Shown in pieces: positions 23,590 to 35,104 of a stretch of 64,000 nucleotides of DNA. This DNA is from Lethocerus indicus (lineage: Eukaryota > Arthropoda > Insecta > Hemiptera > Belostomatidae). The notes below the pieces were generated by a model. It saw only the letters and a list, made by a program, of their open reading frames with translations, searched no databases and was not told the origin of the DNA. The translations under genes and the position numbers were made by a program. Every line of letters starts with the position of its first letter. Within the stretch, counting starts at the first letter, position 1. The DNA is taken from assembly GCA_019843655.1 (NCBI GenBank), contig JACDQD010000011.1, positions 9,466,604-9,530,603 on the forward strand, read 5' to 3'.

Positions 23590-25385
23590 TGCGTCTTCTA
23601 AGAGTTCGCTAGATGAAAGCTCTTCCATTAGGGTGTGTTAGTCGCCTCATGTTTATATCCATTACGTCAGATCATATTTTATTTCGCCTTTGTTGTTCCT
23701 CGGCTAGACAGTTTATTGATTTCATTGTCATAGTAACCGGGTCAGACCCTAAAAGTTTAATGAATCGCGTTCAGAAATATTATCATGAATAATAATAATC
23801 GTCTGGTAACGACATCATTAAGTCGATTTAGTGATTTATTGTGACAGAGTTTCTCTCTAATAATTACATTATTAACGGGAACGAAATCAGCTATTATCTT
23901 GTAAACACCAGCATTTAAAAAAAAATAAATAAAAAATGACTGGAAAGCGAAACCGGTCTAGGTTGGGACGAAAAAACCGTGTGCCGACAGCCGATATGCA
24001 TAAGTACCCGTTGTTTAAATAACTCAACCCGAGACTTTGGGGGAGCGTTGTGCAGATAGTCCGCGGGAAAGGTTTTTTTCCCAGCGATCCGAAAACAATG
24101 ACTAGCAAAAAAAATATTATTATCGAAACTCATCTAGCAAATCCAGTCATAAAATTGGACTAAAATTACTATTTTGGTAGGTTTAAACCCTTGAATACTC
24201 TCTATTGACAGCCAGGCGGTCCCGGAAAGCTATATTTTGTATTATAAATCTAAAGCTGAATTTCTTTTAAGCTTGTATTTCATCTTGCGTACCTCTTTTA
24301 AGCCTGTATTCCGGTGTACACTGGAACTGTACTGTATTTTTGTACAAGAGCGATGCCCGCGATTTGTAAGGGCGGTCGTATCAGTTTAAAATACAGGCAC
24401 CGAAATAAAGTCAAGAGCCCTCTTGAAAGCAGCCGAAAGCTCCCATTTATTGTCTTTTTTCCCCGGATCGCGGGTCGTTGACGCGACCACCCCTCCCAGC
24501 CCCGATAGGTGCTCGAGAATCTGTCCCGACGCCCGGTCTCGAAATAGAAATATAAGCGAAAAATTGAATAAAAAAAAATAAAATGAAAAATAATTTAAAA
24601 AGCGAAGAAATAAACCGGGGCCAATATTTCATAAATCCCCCCTCCCCTTACCCTCACCGGTGTTCATAAATCCGCGAAAAGTCAAAACCGATGATAAACG
24701 AGCGCACATAAATTCACGGCTCTTGAGTTCAGTTTTTAACAAACTGGATAGACTGAACTAGAACACCCCGAGGAGCGGTGGACACTTTTTAATATCAATT
24801 ATCTTTAATCCTCCCGTTATTTTTTTTATTTATTTTCGTTTTTCTCTTTAACCTTTATCAACTTAATCGTTCGACCCCCGTCTCCGTCATTTCCCCGATT
24901 TGTCAACGCCGGCGTCTCCAGCCGGACACTGGAGAACTGTCCGAGCCGGGCAGGTAACTCTAGCGGTTTCGAAACGACCCAGTTCGTTCGAGAATTGAGA
25001 ATTCAAAAGGGGCGCGAAATTTATGCCCAGGCTAGATGCTGATGAAAAATGGCCGAACGGCGGCGGCGTGGGCCGCGGGACAAGCCTACTGTTGAAATAA
25101 TAATTTATGAGTGAAAATTGGATCAAAAGCGTAACGTACAAATACAGTCGACGGCCCGGTTTACCTGTTCGACAACACTTTCTTCTTAATATGACGTATT
25201 TTCCGGAGTTCGGCGAGTCCCACTCCCGTATTAGGTCGTAGATATATTTTTATTTAGTTCATTAGCCCGGTCTTGTTGTCATACTGGATAAATTATGGGC
25301 AAGCTGTTTCCTAACCTCGCAACTGTTCAACGATCAATTTTCCAAATCCCATAGAAAACGAATTTTCTATTTTCCAATCTCGTAG
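23590..25385. other. Non-coding stretch
   Basis: No gene seen. A near-tandem pair CTTTTAAGCTTGTATT and CTTTTAAGCCTGTATT lies about 30 bp apart near 24265 and 24295. GC-rich islands are at about 24420-24540 and 24890-25170. Confidence 0.5.
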
Positions 25386-25388
25386 GTA

Positions 25389-25500
25389 TTGGGTTGGCAA
25401 GTAAGTCATTGCGCATTCCATCGATAAATAGCCGCAATCATTTAGTTGGCAATTGTAATATTTGGGGATCCTAACTTTTTTATTAGTTCGTTCTCATTAG
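25389..25500. mobile_element. Mariner-type terminal sequence relic
   Basis: TTGGGTTGGCAAGTAAGTCA followed by TTGCG (25389-25413) closely resembles the terminal inverted repeat of mariner transposons of the cecropia/mellifera type. The right terminus and any transposase frame are not seen, so this is a remnant. The right boundary given is approximate; the ORF at 25574-25762 does not look like transposase. Confidence 0.55.
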
Positions 25501-26092
25501 GTAACATTAGGTCTCATTAGGTTATCTGGCATATCAGTTCCAACTTCTCGACACCGTCATTAGCATTCTGGTATTGACAAAAATATATGTGGATAACCTA
25601 AATGTAAATTTAATTTCGCGGTACTGCGGGCACAGTGAAGCACAACCGTTTGTGTTTACTCCATTTCCTGTATTCTATATTATAATCCTTCCAATGCAAG
25701 TGCCATTTGTGACCCGAATGCCGCTCGCGGACCGAGTAATATTCCTCTCTTCTGGACGGTGAGAGCGGGGTATAATCCATTATTCAGAACTGACTCCGAG
25801 GCGGGCTTATGATGGGGGAGGGAGGTTCACCGAGTGCAGGAAGTGTTCATCAACCGGAGCGTGGCCGTGCCCACGGCCATTATTCAAGTACCCCGTGCAC
25901 ACAGTTCAAGCTCCAATCTCGACCGACTCTTATCTAACGCTTCGATCTGAAGCGGCTTTGCCGGTCGGGTCGGTCACATAGCGATACGCGTCCTCCGACT
26001 ACTTTGTAGGACGAAACTATTTCGTGCGGATAAAATTCCAGTTGGGACAAAAGGTGAAATAAAAATGTTTTGGGGAGGGTGCTGAGTAACGT

Positions 26093-26175
26093 AGTTTTCT
26101 GGTCTCTAGACAATTTCGGCTGTTCACCATCTACAGTAGCCTAGCTGTTAGTAGGGTGGTGGGTTACTTTGGCTA
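26093..26175 (-). repeat. Decayed copy of the ribozyme/palindrome family
   Basis: On the - strand: GCTA, CTGTAGA (core A6 changed), T, GG..CC stem region, GAAA, TTGTC then TAGA. Farther out, CCACCCTACTAACAGC parallels the arm of 5075-5383 (ACTAACACCGC). Only one arm is present. Confidence 0.5.
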
Positions 26176-27041
26176 TTTGAATCCTTGACAAGAAGCAGTC
26201 AATTAAAATATACTAAGCACTGGACGCACTCAGGAGGATTCCCTTTACACAAGTCACAGGGTGCAATAAATAAACAATTTAATGTCTAACCCTTAATATG
26301 CTGGCCAGTGCAGAAAGCCGAACGCTAAAGTATGCTATTTGCCGTTGCTCCTTCTTCCCCACTGCTCGACGACCCCGCGACCTCCACTGCTCCCCGTTAA
26401 GGCAAACTCAACTGAAACGAGCCCCACGCGGAAGCCGATCCCGTCGCACATGTAAATGTCTCCATCGGTCCCGATCGTAAATTGAAATACTTTAAAGCTC
26501 AGGTAGCCACTAAACGTCCAGGCTTAATATTTCATGGCCCCCCGTAGCGGGAGTTAAAAAATCTTAACTTTATTGTTTTATATTAATAGGGTGTGAAATA
26601 ATCCCTTTACATTTTTATTGGGCAAAAGTATTTTAAATCGTGCTGAAAGTGATATTTTCGGTTTATAACCCAATTTATTTTATAATGCGCTTGTGTCGCG
26701 AATGGATATTAAAAAGTTTTCTTTATGATGATAATCACTAACTGAATTAGGTTTCGTATAGGTTTTGAAGAGTAGAAATTCAATAAAAATGACTTCAAAT
26801 CTACATCAGAAAAGGGCCTACAATTTATGTTAATGAGATCAACATTTCCCAGTCAATTTCAAAATTTCTGACAGGATATATTATTTTAATTGCGTCCTTT
26901 CTGCGTGATTCTTCTCCTCGGCCCCTGAATTCTACGACTTTCGAGGTTTTTATACTCGAGAAAGGAATATTGAGGTTAAAAGAATCACCATTGCAGAGAT
27001 AGACAAGTACAGGGGTACACAAACTGGTGTGAGTTAATATA

Positions 27042-27067
27042 AAATTAATTAACTAATTAATTAATTG
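27042..27067. repeat. TTAA/TAATTA-rich tract
   Basis: Overlapping AATTAATTAACTAATTAATT units. Both a simple repeat and a dense cluster of homeodomain-type TAATTA cores. Confidence 0.7.
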
Positions 27068-28884
27068 CTAGCCTGAAGGTACCTTCGCAATACCATATTG
27101 TGAATTAGGGCTAGAATCCTGTAACCGGCATTAAGCGGTGATTATTTAACGTTTTAGAATATACCTGATATCATCAGCCAGTTGCAAATTAAGATTAAAG
27201 AAATAAAATGGCCGGAATAACGGGAGAAGCTTTAATCTGTTTACTCTGATAAAGACAGGACGAGAGCAAAAAAATCTTAACTCCCCATTTTAATTCCGGG
27301 ACAACTCGAGTTCCCAGACAAAAGCATTAATATCAAGGGGCCAAACTGGCTCGCCGACGAATTGAAAAAGGCAGGTACCCGCTCTAATCCCGTCCGCTCG
27401 AACCCTAATCCCGGGTGGATTTGGCGCCGTGCTACAAGAATGCCCCGGGCCCAAGGGAGCTTGAAAGGATACACGACTTCAAGTGGACTTAGCCTAGGCG
27501 CCTCCACCTTGCGGAAAGGCTTTGTATTAAAACTACAAGGATGTCGTGCTCGGTTGCCGGTGCTCAGTGGACACTAACAAGATTCGAGCAGTTATCGTTT
27601 GGTCTAAATCCGTCTGGAGTTTTCTAGTAATTAGGATTGGAATTTGTTCCGCTGACAAACGAGACTTCAAGATTTTTATGTTGGGTAGGATTGAGACGTA
27701 GTGGTCAGTTTAAAATAGAAATTAAATAAAAAAGAAACTTTTCTGTTTATTGTATAGAGTATTCTTCTGGTTCGAGTAGCGACTATGGTGTAATTATCGT
27801 AAATTAAGTTGAGGCTATCAGATTTCAGTTTCTTATCAGTTTCGTAGGCAGGTGGGCCTAACTTTTTCTCTTCCGTACTAGGCCGGATTCTGAGCCCTTT
27901 AATTCGGTCTCTCGACCCCACCTCCCCGCCCCTTGTAGGGCAGATCTAATTCCGGCTCCGATTAGTCCGAGTGCCGCCTTTTAGGAAGGGCCACTCAGCT
28001 TGCGCCCAATCGGAAATAACCGGCGGAAACAAAAATCCCGAAATACTTGCTCCCTTCCTGTTTAAACTTAATCTACATAATAATTGTAAAATTATACTTT
28101 TAATTACGGTGGCTTATCGAGGAGCAGGCACTGCCTCAAGCCCTTGTACTGCTTACAGGCAATTAAAATTAAACAGTTCTAAAGAGAAAATAGGTAATAC
28201 GATTGAAGTAGAAAAAGTAATTAACAGCTATGTAATACATTGTATGCCTTCAATGTTTATTTAGTATATTATTCATTATATTTTATAAAAGATGATAATT
28301 CATAAATAGTGGGAATTTAGCGAAATCCTCATAGTATGAACACTGGAGAATCAATGAATGCAGAATATATATTCCAAAAAACCTGTTATTCAAGATAGTA
28401 TTCAAATAGCCATCAGGTTATTACGAGGAAATGAACGTAAAATCTGAGATTTATGTTGTCAACTGACAAACTTTTCCTCAACTCTCATCGTTCCAATACT
28501 ATTTTCTCCTTTGCACTAAACCTTTTTATCGCCTTGTATGTATAATAAATGCGGGGAATAATAGTGGAAATGCCGAATTTTATGTTTTACGCAATCTAGT
28601 GTCGCGTCCGTGTCATTCGTGCGTCCGGGGTCCGTGCCAAATATGGCACGAATAGGCAGCGCTCGGTGCCGAACGACGACGTCGCCTCGTCATTACACTT
28701 CTGAGGAGTTTCGATTGATCGTCGGACGTTGATTGTAATTTATAGCCCCGGGGACACAATCGAGGCCTTTACAATGACGCGACTAATAATAATAAATGCT
28801 GTATTTAAATATCATCAAATAGATTTATAAAATTATAATCACGCCAATTGTGCATAATGCGTGTTATCAAGAAATTTTTGCATC

Positions 28885-29205
28885 AGTTTATTAATAAATA
28901 AATGTGTAAAATATTTGTCTGTTATAGATAAATTATGAATGAAAAAGGGGTTCTTTCTAAAAAATATTCTAATTACTCTAAGTGAAGGGCTGAGAAACGT
29001 GTATTGTGGATGCCTACAATGCGGCATGACATTGCTTTACGATGGTACAGTATTAGTACCAAATTTTGAACGTAACCTGTTGGAATAAGGATGGTATTTT
29101 TTTCCATTCACGAGTTTGATGAACTAAAAATATAAATAAATGTATTAAATATTTGAATGATATATAAATTATGAATGAATAGCGAATAAATAGTCGGAGT
29201 ATCGT
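28885..29205 (+). repeat. 321 bp inverted repeat, left arm
   Basis: Matches the reverse complement of 30026-30346 at roughly 80-85% by eye over its full length, from TTTATTAATAA to GCGAATAAATAGTC. Inside the arm, a unit starting at ATAAATTATGAATGAA (about 28928) is partly duplicated at about 29164 and continues to about 29260, past the end of the arm. There is no coding capacity. It is either the terminal repeat of a large foldback element or two opposed copies of a dispersed repeat. Confidence 0.75.
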
Positions 29206-29737
29206 AAAAAATGTTTTCTAATTACCTGTTCGCAAGAGTAATGCTGAGAAGACAAGGTTCTGAAAACATGCTGACTCCGACCGGGCATTAAAGCGTGGAA
29301 TACCGGCGAGTAATGAGCTCATCACCGGCGCTGAACGTCCCGTCACGGGGTCACGGGGGGAAGTCACGTCGGAGCCGATAAATCAGTGGGGTAGTGAAAA
29401 ATCCTCTGCTGGAAGGAAAGGAGTGGGTTGGGGCGGGAGGCGGATGAATAGTATTTAAAAGAAGGCAATTAGGGGCGCACCGACCTTTTCACTGTCGGGT
29501 TGTTTATGAAAGCTCCGCCACTCGCAACTTCTTTAATTAAAGAACCGGAGAGACTTTTTAATTGTGGAAAGGGCGAAGACTTTGTGTCTGTGAGTGTGTG
29601 TGTGTGGGGAGGCACGTTGTATTTCTTTTCTAATTTCGTTCACACGTGGAATCCCCATACCCGACTCAAAAGAATCGACTTAAAATGGACGGTTAAGACC
29701 ATTACTAAAACGGACATCGAAATTGACCTTAAGTAAC
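29206..29737. other. Spacer between inverted repeats, GC-rich part
   Basis: Contains the second partial unit to about 29260, then a GC-rich island at 29280-29490. A short TG-rich run is at 29586-29604. The 78-codon frame at 29500-29736 has no domain. Confidence 0.5.
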
Positions 29738-29856
29738 AAAGTGACAATATACAAAGCGATACTTAAGCCGACATGGACATACGGTATAGAGCTATGGGGT
29801 TCCACCGAGACATCCAACATCGCTCGCATCCAGATATTCCAGTCAAAAGTCCACGT
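29738..29856 (+). pseudogene. Jockey-type LINE remnant A3 (internal ORF2 piece)
   Basis: One frame reads KVTIYKAILKPTWTYGIELW followed by GSTETSNIARIQIFQSKVH. It is cut at both ends, about 120 bp, inside the spacer of the large inverted repeat. Best preserved match to the family's YGIELWG region after copy A4. Confidence 0.85.
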
Positions 29857-30025
29857 GGGCGGACTGGGGTAGGGTGAATCGTTCGGAACCTATGAAAAGT
29901 ATCTCAATCAAAGATTCAAACGGTAAAATTAGGTCCTCTCATATTGCGTTAGTCATCTGTTTGGTGTCGATAATGCTGCTAAATCAGCGTGTCTTCAAGT
30001 GTTTCAAGACAATTTATGTTTATGT

Positions 30026-30346
30026 TCGAGACTATTTATTCGCTATTCATTCATAATTTATATATCATTCAAATATTGAATACATTTATTTATTTTTTTA
30101 TTTCATCAGACTCCTGAACCGAAAAAAAACCATCCTTATTCCACCAGGGTACGTTCAAAATTTGGTACTAATATTATACTATCGTACAACAGTGTCATGC
30201 CGGTATTGTAGACATCCACAATAGCACGTTTCCCAGCCCTTCACTTAGAGTAATTAGCAAAATATTTAGAAAGCAGCCCTTTCTCATTCATAATTTATAT
30301 ATAACAGAAAAATTGAAAATATCGCGCACATTTAATTATTAATAAA
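30026..30346 (-). repeat. 321 bp inverted repeat, right arm
   Basis: Reverse-complement partner of 28885-29205. The spacer between the arms is about 820 bp and includes the jockey fragment A3. Confidence 0.75.
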
Positions 30347-30789
30347 AAGTGGCACTGGGCTCCTATCCATTATATATTCTATATAACAATCAGTTAAAAT
30401 TTTAGACGTCAGTCCAAATTAATTGTACGGGTTTTTATTACTTCACGAACCCCAGCCGCGGACGTGTCAGCGAACGAATGAAAAATACGAGCAGCCACTT
30501 CTAATTTTGCGTGTCCGCCGGCCGGGCGAAAGGAAATTGTGGGCCGGTTTCGAGTCCGCGAAGGCGATACTTGTTGCGATTCGAAAAGGAAACCGGGGTT
30601 ATTTCCGCCGGAAACGCGAGACAGTTCGTTTGACGTGTTCGACTTGCTTTACGGCCGAACAGACTCGCTCAATCGGAAATATAAATATAAATTTATATTT
30701 GTTTTCCATTTCAAGCTGGTACTTCTCAACCCATTGATTCTGGTATATTATATTTGAATTTTTTTAACTTTATTTTTTGTACAATTAAC
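30347..30789. other. Non-coding stretch
   Basis: A GC-rich island at about 30440-30680, with overlapping frames of 72 and 104 codons that lack any domain. Nothing else is recognised. Confidence 0.5.
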
Positions 30790-31293
30790 TGTTACTAGTT
30801 ATAGGTAGAAGGGCGGTTTCTTGACTAGTTTGACTTGCTTCACTTGAAAAAGACGCCATCCAGTGATGGTACTTTTGACCTCTATCCGGTCTACAGAGTC
30901 TCTAGGCCAGTGGCGTTTAAGCCGACGCGGGGGGGGGGGATAATGGGTGGGTAAAAGAGGAAAGGGACTGAACGAGTGGGTTTGGATGTGGAGAGAGGCG
31001 GGAGTGGAATTTAAGGAAGCGTGATTTTGCGACTTCGTCGACTGTTGGTATGTTGAGGTCATTATGGATCGTTTGGTTAGAAACGTACCAGGGAGCATTA
31101 AGGATGGTACGAAGGACTTTTGATTGGAATCTCTGGATGCGGGCAATGTTGGATTTCTTGACGGAACCCCATAGTTCAATTCCGTAAGTCCATGTGGGTT
31201 TTAAAATGGATTTGTATATTGTCAGTTTGTTGTCTATTGAAAGTTTTGATGTCCTTTTCAAAAGAAGTCTCAGCAATTTTAAGTTCCTCAATA
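30790..31293 (-). pseudogene. Jockey-type LINE remnant A4: longest ORF2 C-terminal piece
   Basis: On the - strand the frame reads LRNLKLLRLLLKRTSKLSID, then NKLTIYKSILKPTWTYGIEL and WGSVKKSNIARIQRFQSKVL, RTILNAPWYVSNQTIHNDLN, IPTVDEVAKSRFLKFHSRLS and PHPNPLVQSL, about 120 residues uninterrupted. It then breaks at an 11-base G run (30929-30939); the other frame supplies RRLKRHWPRDS. A 3'UTR with GTCAAAAGTACCATC continues to about 30790. It is the best-preserved LINE fragment here and still lacks the catalytic palm domain. Its truncated 5' end abuts copy B1 head to head. Confidence 0.9.
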
Positions 31294-31550
31294 CTAGTCC
31301 AAACCCTACTCTCTCCCGACATCCCAAATGTTCCTTACAGACGCCTGAAAAGGAAGTGGCCGCGCGACCTAAATGTTTAAATAAATAACATTAAAATAAA
31401 TAAAAAATAAAAAGTTAAAAAGTAATAAAAAAAGGGGGAACCAGTTGGTTTCTCCTCTAATTGTCCATTGTAGTTCGTGCTTGTATCAATGTTGCTTATT
31501 GTATCATTTTACAGTTGCAACAATAAAAGAGAGAAAAAAAATCATAGTTC
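31294..31550 (+). pseudogene. Jockey-type LINE remnant B1: last codons and 3'UTR
   Basis: Starts at ACTAGTCCAAACCCTACT. The frame reads VQTLLSPDIPNVPYRRLKRK then WPRDLNV and stop (31380). An A-rich stretch and the UTR follow, with TCCATTGTAGTTCGTGCTTG and TTGCAACAATAAAAGAG, ending in an A-rich tail near 31550. It is a different subfamily from A, sharing the RRLKRxWPRD C-terminus. The sequence to the left is copy A4 in opposite orientation. Confidence 0.8.
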
Positions 31551-31557
31551 CATTTTT

Positions 31558-31720
31558 TTAGTTCATTCTCTCTTCTAGTTTGCGTGGGTGAATATTTTAC
31601 TTTCAATACTGCCCGGCGATTGGTTGTTTTACCTTAACTTATGAACTAATTCGAACTCTTCTTCGCGGGCTCATTCTTGCCGTTGGTTTCTCCTCGGGAA
31701 TCTTCGTTAGGGATACTCTT
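31558..31720 (+). repeat. Dispersed repeat D, copy 2
   Basis: Begins TTAGTTCATTCTCTCTTCT, then ACTTTCAATACTGCC and TCATTCTTGCCGTTGGTTTC. Similarity to the 58739 copy continues weakly to CACGTGGAGGCTTCT near 31765. Confidence 0.55.
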
Positions 31721-31789
31721 CCTCGTTTCTAAGGAAAGCACCATAACCCAATATCGCCACGTGGAGGCTTCTACTTTCAACGGCGCTAA

Positions 31790-34700
31790 CGCAGGCCCAA
31801 ACGAGAAACAGGAAAAACATCTATACCCTCTCAGGTCTACTCGTCGGTACTCCTAGAGTAGGTCGCCGTTCAGAACGCTATCCGGAGTCCGTCCGGGCCG
31901 CCCAGGGTAGGTAAATGAGAACAACCGGAGTAGCCGAAGAAATATATTACCGCGCTGAAATAAAATACGAGCCCCGGGGGCCTGTCTTTGAGTTATTCGC
32001 CAAATCGTTCCACCTCTCTCCCCCCTCCAATTACCGGTCGTTAACGCGGATACGGCTTCGGGTGGGGGCAGTTAAAAAAAAAGAAAAATTAGAAACAAAA
32101 AGAAAATGGAACGAAAAATAAAAGCAGAAAATATCGAACCGGGAATTGGAGGCCGGAGGTGGATATATTTTACGGAAATCGTAAATCCGATTCCGTTGGG
32201 ACGTTGGCGGTCAGGAAAAAAAAAATCTCGCGCTCCGAATTAAAGCCGGCGGAATAATTTCGGCCCAGATAAGAAACAACACCTGGTCCTGCCTCGAAGG
32301 GATCTGTCAATTGGTCGCCCACGGCCCCAGCAGATACAATGCCTTTTACTGTTTTAAATTTTCAATTCGTTCTTATGTTCCTGTTCTCCGGCCGGCGAAC
32401 ACGGACAGAGCCCGATAAACGTTCCGAAATTATGTTCCGCCTTTTTTTTTCTGACGTCGAACGTGAATTTTATATTTAGATTCTTCCTCTCGAAACTTCA
32501 GATTTTTTTCCTGAACTCTATTATCGAACGGTGATCCATTCTCGTACGCAAATTAGACCTTATCTTATTTGTTAAAAATAATATATTTTATATGTATAAA
32601 AAAACTGTGAACAAATAAATAATAAAGGAATTTTTATTCGGCTTTTCTTTCTTCCGTTATGTGCCCATTTATAGTGGAGGCATCCGATAAGAAGTGAGGA
32701 GTTGCACATCGTTGGTGGTCGTGCCAGCGTTTTGCTGCACCGGACCTGGATTTTTCCAGGTTTTGGAACATAACGGAATACATAAAGTGAATAAGTACGT
32801 TAGAGAATATATAAAAGAGTAGCCCGGTACATGAGGGCTTAATTGGACCTGTCTTAGCGCTTAAACTTTGTCTTGCCGCACTTAGCACCTGCCTCTCTCT
32901 TTCTCTGTCCCTTACCCTGAAGTCTATTTTAAACTCTCACTTTGCAAGTTCCGGTTAATAATAACTGACAGCCATTACCGTCGCCAGTGTCGTCCGCGCA
33001 GTGCAGACGGGATGCTAAAGGTACCGCGTTAATTTACCGAGCAGCCAGAAAGTGTAGATATTCTAACGGGAACCGTGAATTACTAACGATCCAAATAAAG
33101 CATTTAACCGTCTCTTATCGCGATATCAGTTGGCTGAGACAAAATGTGTGAGAAAGTATCTCAGGGAAAAAAGCCTGGCAATTTTTATCGCTTCCCCCTT
33201 TGGATTTAAACACGAAATTAAACCTTACAAATTAGAAGAGTGACGGCCGGCCTGCCTGCCTGCGTATGCAAGCCGCGCGAAACTTCGCATTTGCGAGGAC
33301 GACGCGAATAAAAACGGATGTTTTATTTTGGAACGGTTCCAAGCCGAAAGTTATTGGGCCCCAGTACTCCGATAAAGTACGTGCCGGGGGCTCTTTCGCG
33401 GATGGACGCGAAATCCCGTTCTGTTTTTCAATTAAGTGCCCCCGACCGCCTGCCAGTTTTAATGGCCGCCCGGTAATTTATTCCACACTGAATGCTCGAT
33501 TTTGACTTTTCGATGGACGAAACGGGCTTAAAGGCCCCCCCGGAATTGACCGAGTGTTATCGTTCACCGGCTTCCTTTTTCAACTTCATCTCACCGCCAA
33601 TTTTATATGTGCAGCTAGAGAAATCTTACGTGCGGAAATAGGATTTATTTATATCGGTCTCTACTACATATCTATGATCTCAGGATGGTCTTCAGGCACG
33701 GAGTGGTCCCTGTATTCCCCTAACTATTTAAGTGTAAGAAAATTTAAAATAATCGATCCGTTTACAAAATAAAATTTCCCGTTTACTGCGGTAAGTGAAG
33801 GACACAAGTGCCTCATGAACCGCGTGATCACCATCCCTGTTAGTTGTGATACTAACTGGTAGAGGGCGACCAATGGTATCACCACAATAATGCAACTTTG
33901 TCATGTGGGTATTTTGACACTTGGATATGTTGTCAGGTTCAGTTGTACTTATGTCTATTGCTACTCTTCCACCTTTACCTTGCTGCTGCACCCACTTGTA
34001 GGGGCGGGGAAAGCCTCCACCCGTAGGCTTATGGACTTACGTCACCACCGTCCCTCCTGGATAAGGTGTTGGCTTCTAGACCGACTACGTTCGTTCAGGG
34101 CGTTGTGAAGGTCCGTTTCCAAAGGTCAGGATAGTGAAATCATCGCCAATTCGTTTCACGCCCTTATCCGGTTGCTAGAACGTTACCCCTTAACATTATA
34201 CAGTAATTTTATTATGAAGACAAAATTTTACTTATAAAACTAAGTAACTGTTGCAGAAACAGTTAAAAATTCATTCAACAATGCCCGATGCGAGCCAAAA
34301 ATGACGGACAAACATTCTCAACGTGGTCGCATGTCCAAAACAGTTTGCACAATTCAGCATCTTTTGTTGTAAAGATGGGTTTATTGGGTTTATTTATTTT
34401 TGGAAAAGTGCAACATACTCGTTTTCGTTATGGAATGACAGACAAATACAAATAGAGTTTTAAATAATTAATTAAATCGGTGATTACTACTACACAAATA
34501 CGTTGTATAAAAACGTCTATAGCATAGAAAGACGGCTGTCATTTCCCGTTCGCATTGAGAAATCGGCGAAATTTTAATATAGCGCCGTTTCAACTTTGAA
34601 TTTCCAAAGACCGTGGGACGGGGCTTAATGTATTATCCGTTCTTGGCTGGAAGACATTTGAATAAGCCGCGGGGTATTGGCGAGTGGAAAGCGTTTCTCT

Positions 34701-35045
34701 TCTCGTCAGAGAGAAAGACCCGCGCGCACCTCCGGGGGCCTTTCCGGACCCCAGGGGAGATTAATGGGCCCTCTAAATGAACACGCCATTAAACGCGGGC
34801 CTGTTGTCATTATTATTTTTTCCTTTTTACCTTTTTACCTTTCTCGGGAATAATTCGAATGCGGATTTACGGCCTCGGGGCCGTCGCGACGGGCGGGCCG
34901 GAAGGCGACGTGAGCCGAATCGACGTAGTCGCGATTTGCCTATCCCATGTTCTTTTTGAATTATCACCGTTAGGATTGGGTAAATAATGTCCGTAACGGA
35001 ATTCTCCCCCTTATGAGTTATGCAGCCCATTATTTTGAACATTCG
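31790..35045. other. Non-coding stretch with GC-rich islands
   Basis: Islands at about 31780-32480, 33000-33620 and 34530-34960. A - strand frame at about 33728-34030 is open for roughly 100 codons (TGGGFPRPYKWVQQQGKGGR near its start) but lacks a recognised domain. A short hairpin AAGCCT/AGGCTT is at about 34010-34030. No gene is supported. Confidence 0.45.
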
Positions 35046-35049
35046 AGCT

Positions 35050-35101
35050 GACTATTTCCTCCTGACCTAGACCGGTTTTGTCAGCATTCCGTTGGTGGTA
35101 T
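35050..35101 (-). repeat. Deleted copy of the ribozyme/palindrome family
   Basis: On the - strand: ACCAACGGAATGCTGA, then ACCGGTCTAGG, then AGGAGG. The flank ACCAACGGAATGCT is shared with the copy at 61375-61432. The core between CTGA and ACCGG is deleted. Confidence 0.5.
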
Positions 35102-35104
35102 AGC

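Larger units (their letters stand above)
25765..28880. other. Non-coding stretch
   Basis: Apart from the family relic at 26093-26175 and the TTAA-rich tract at 27042-27067, no feature is recognised. GC-rich islands are at about 25740-26010, 26330-26480, 27280-27600, 27840-28070 and 28590-28790. Confidence 0.5.

Noticed and set aside
25564..25763. Exon-like frame from CATTAG to ACG|GTGAGA after the mariner relic
   Set aside because: Poor acceptor tract, non-consensus base before the donor, and no domain.
33614..33740. TGTGCAG ... AGT|GTAAGA exon-like pair on +
   Set aside because: Donor lacks AG before GT and the frame ends in a stop shortly after; no domain.
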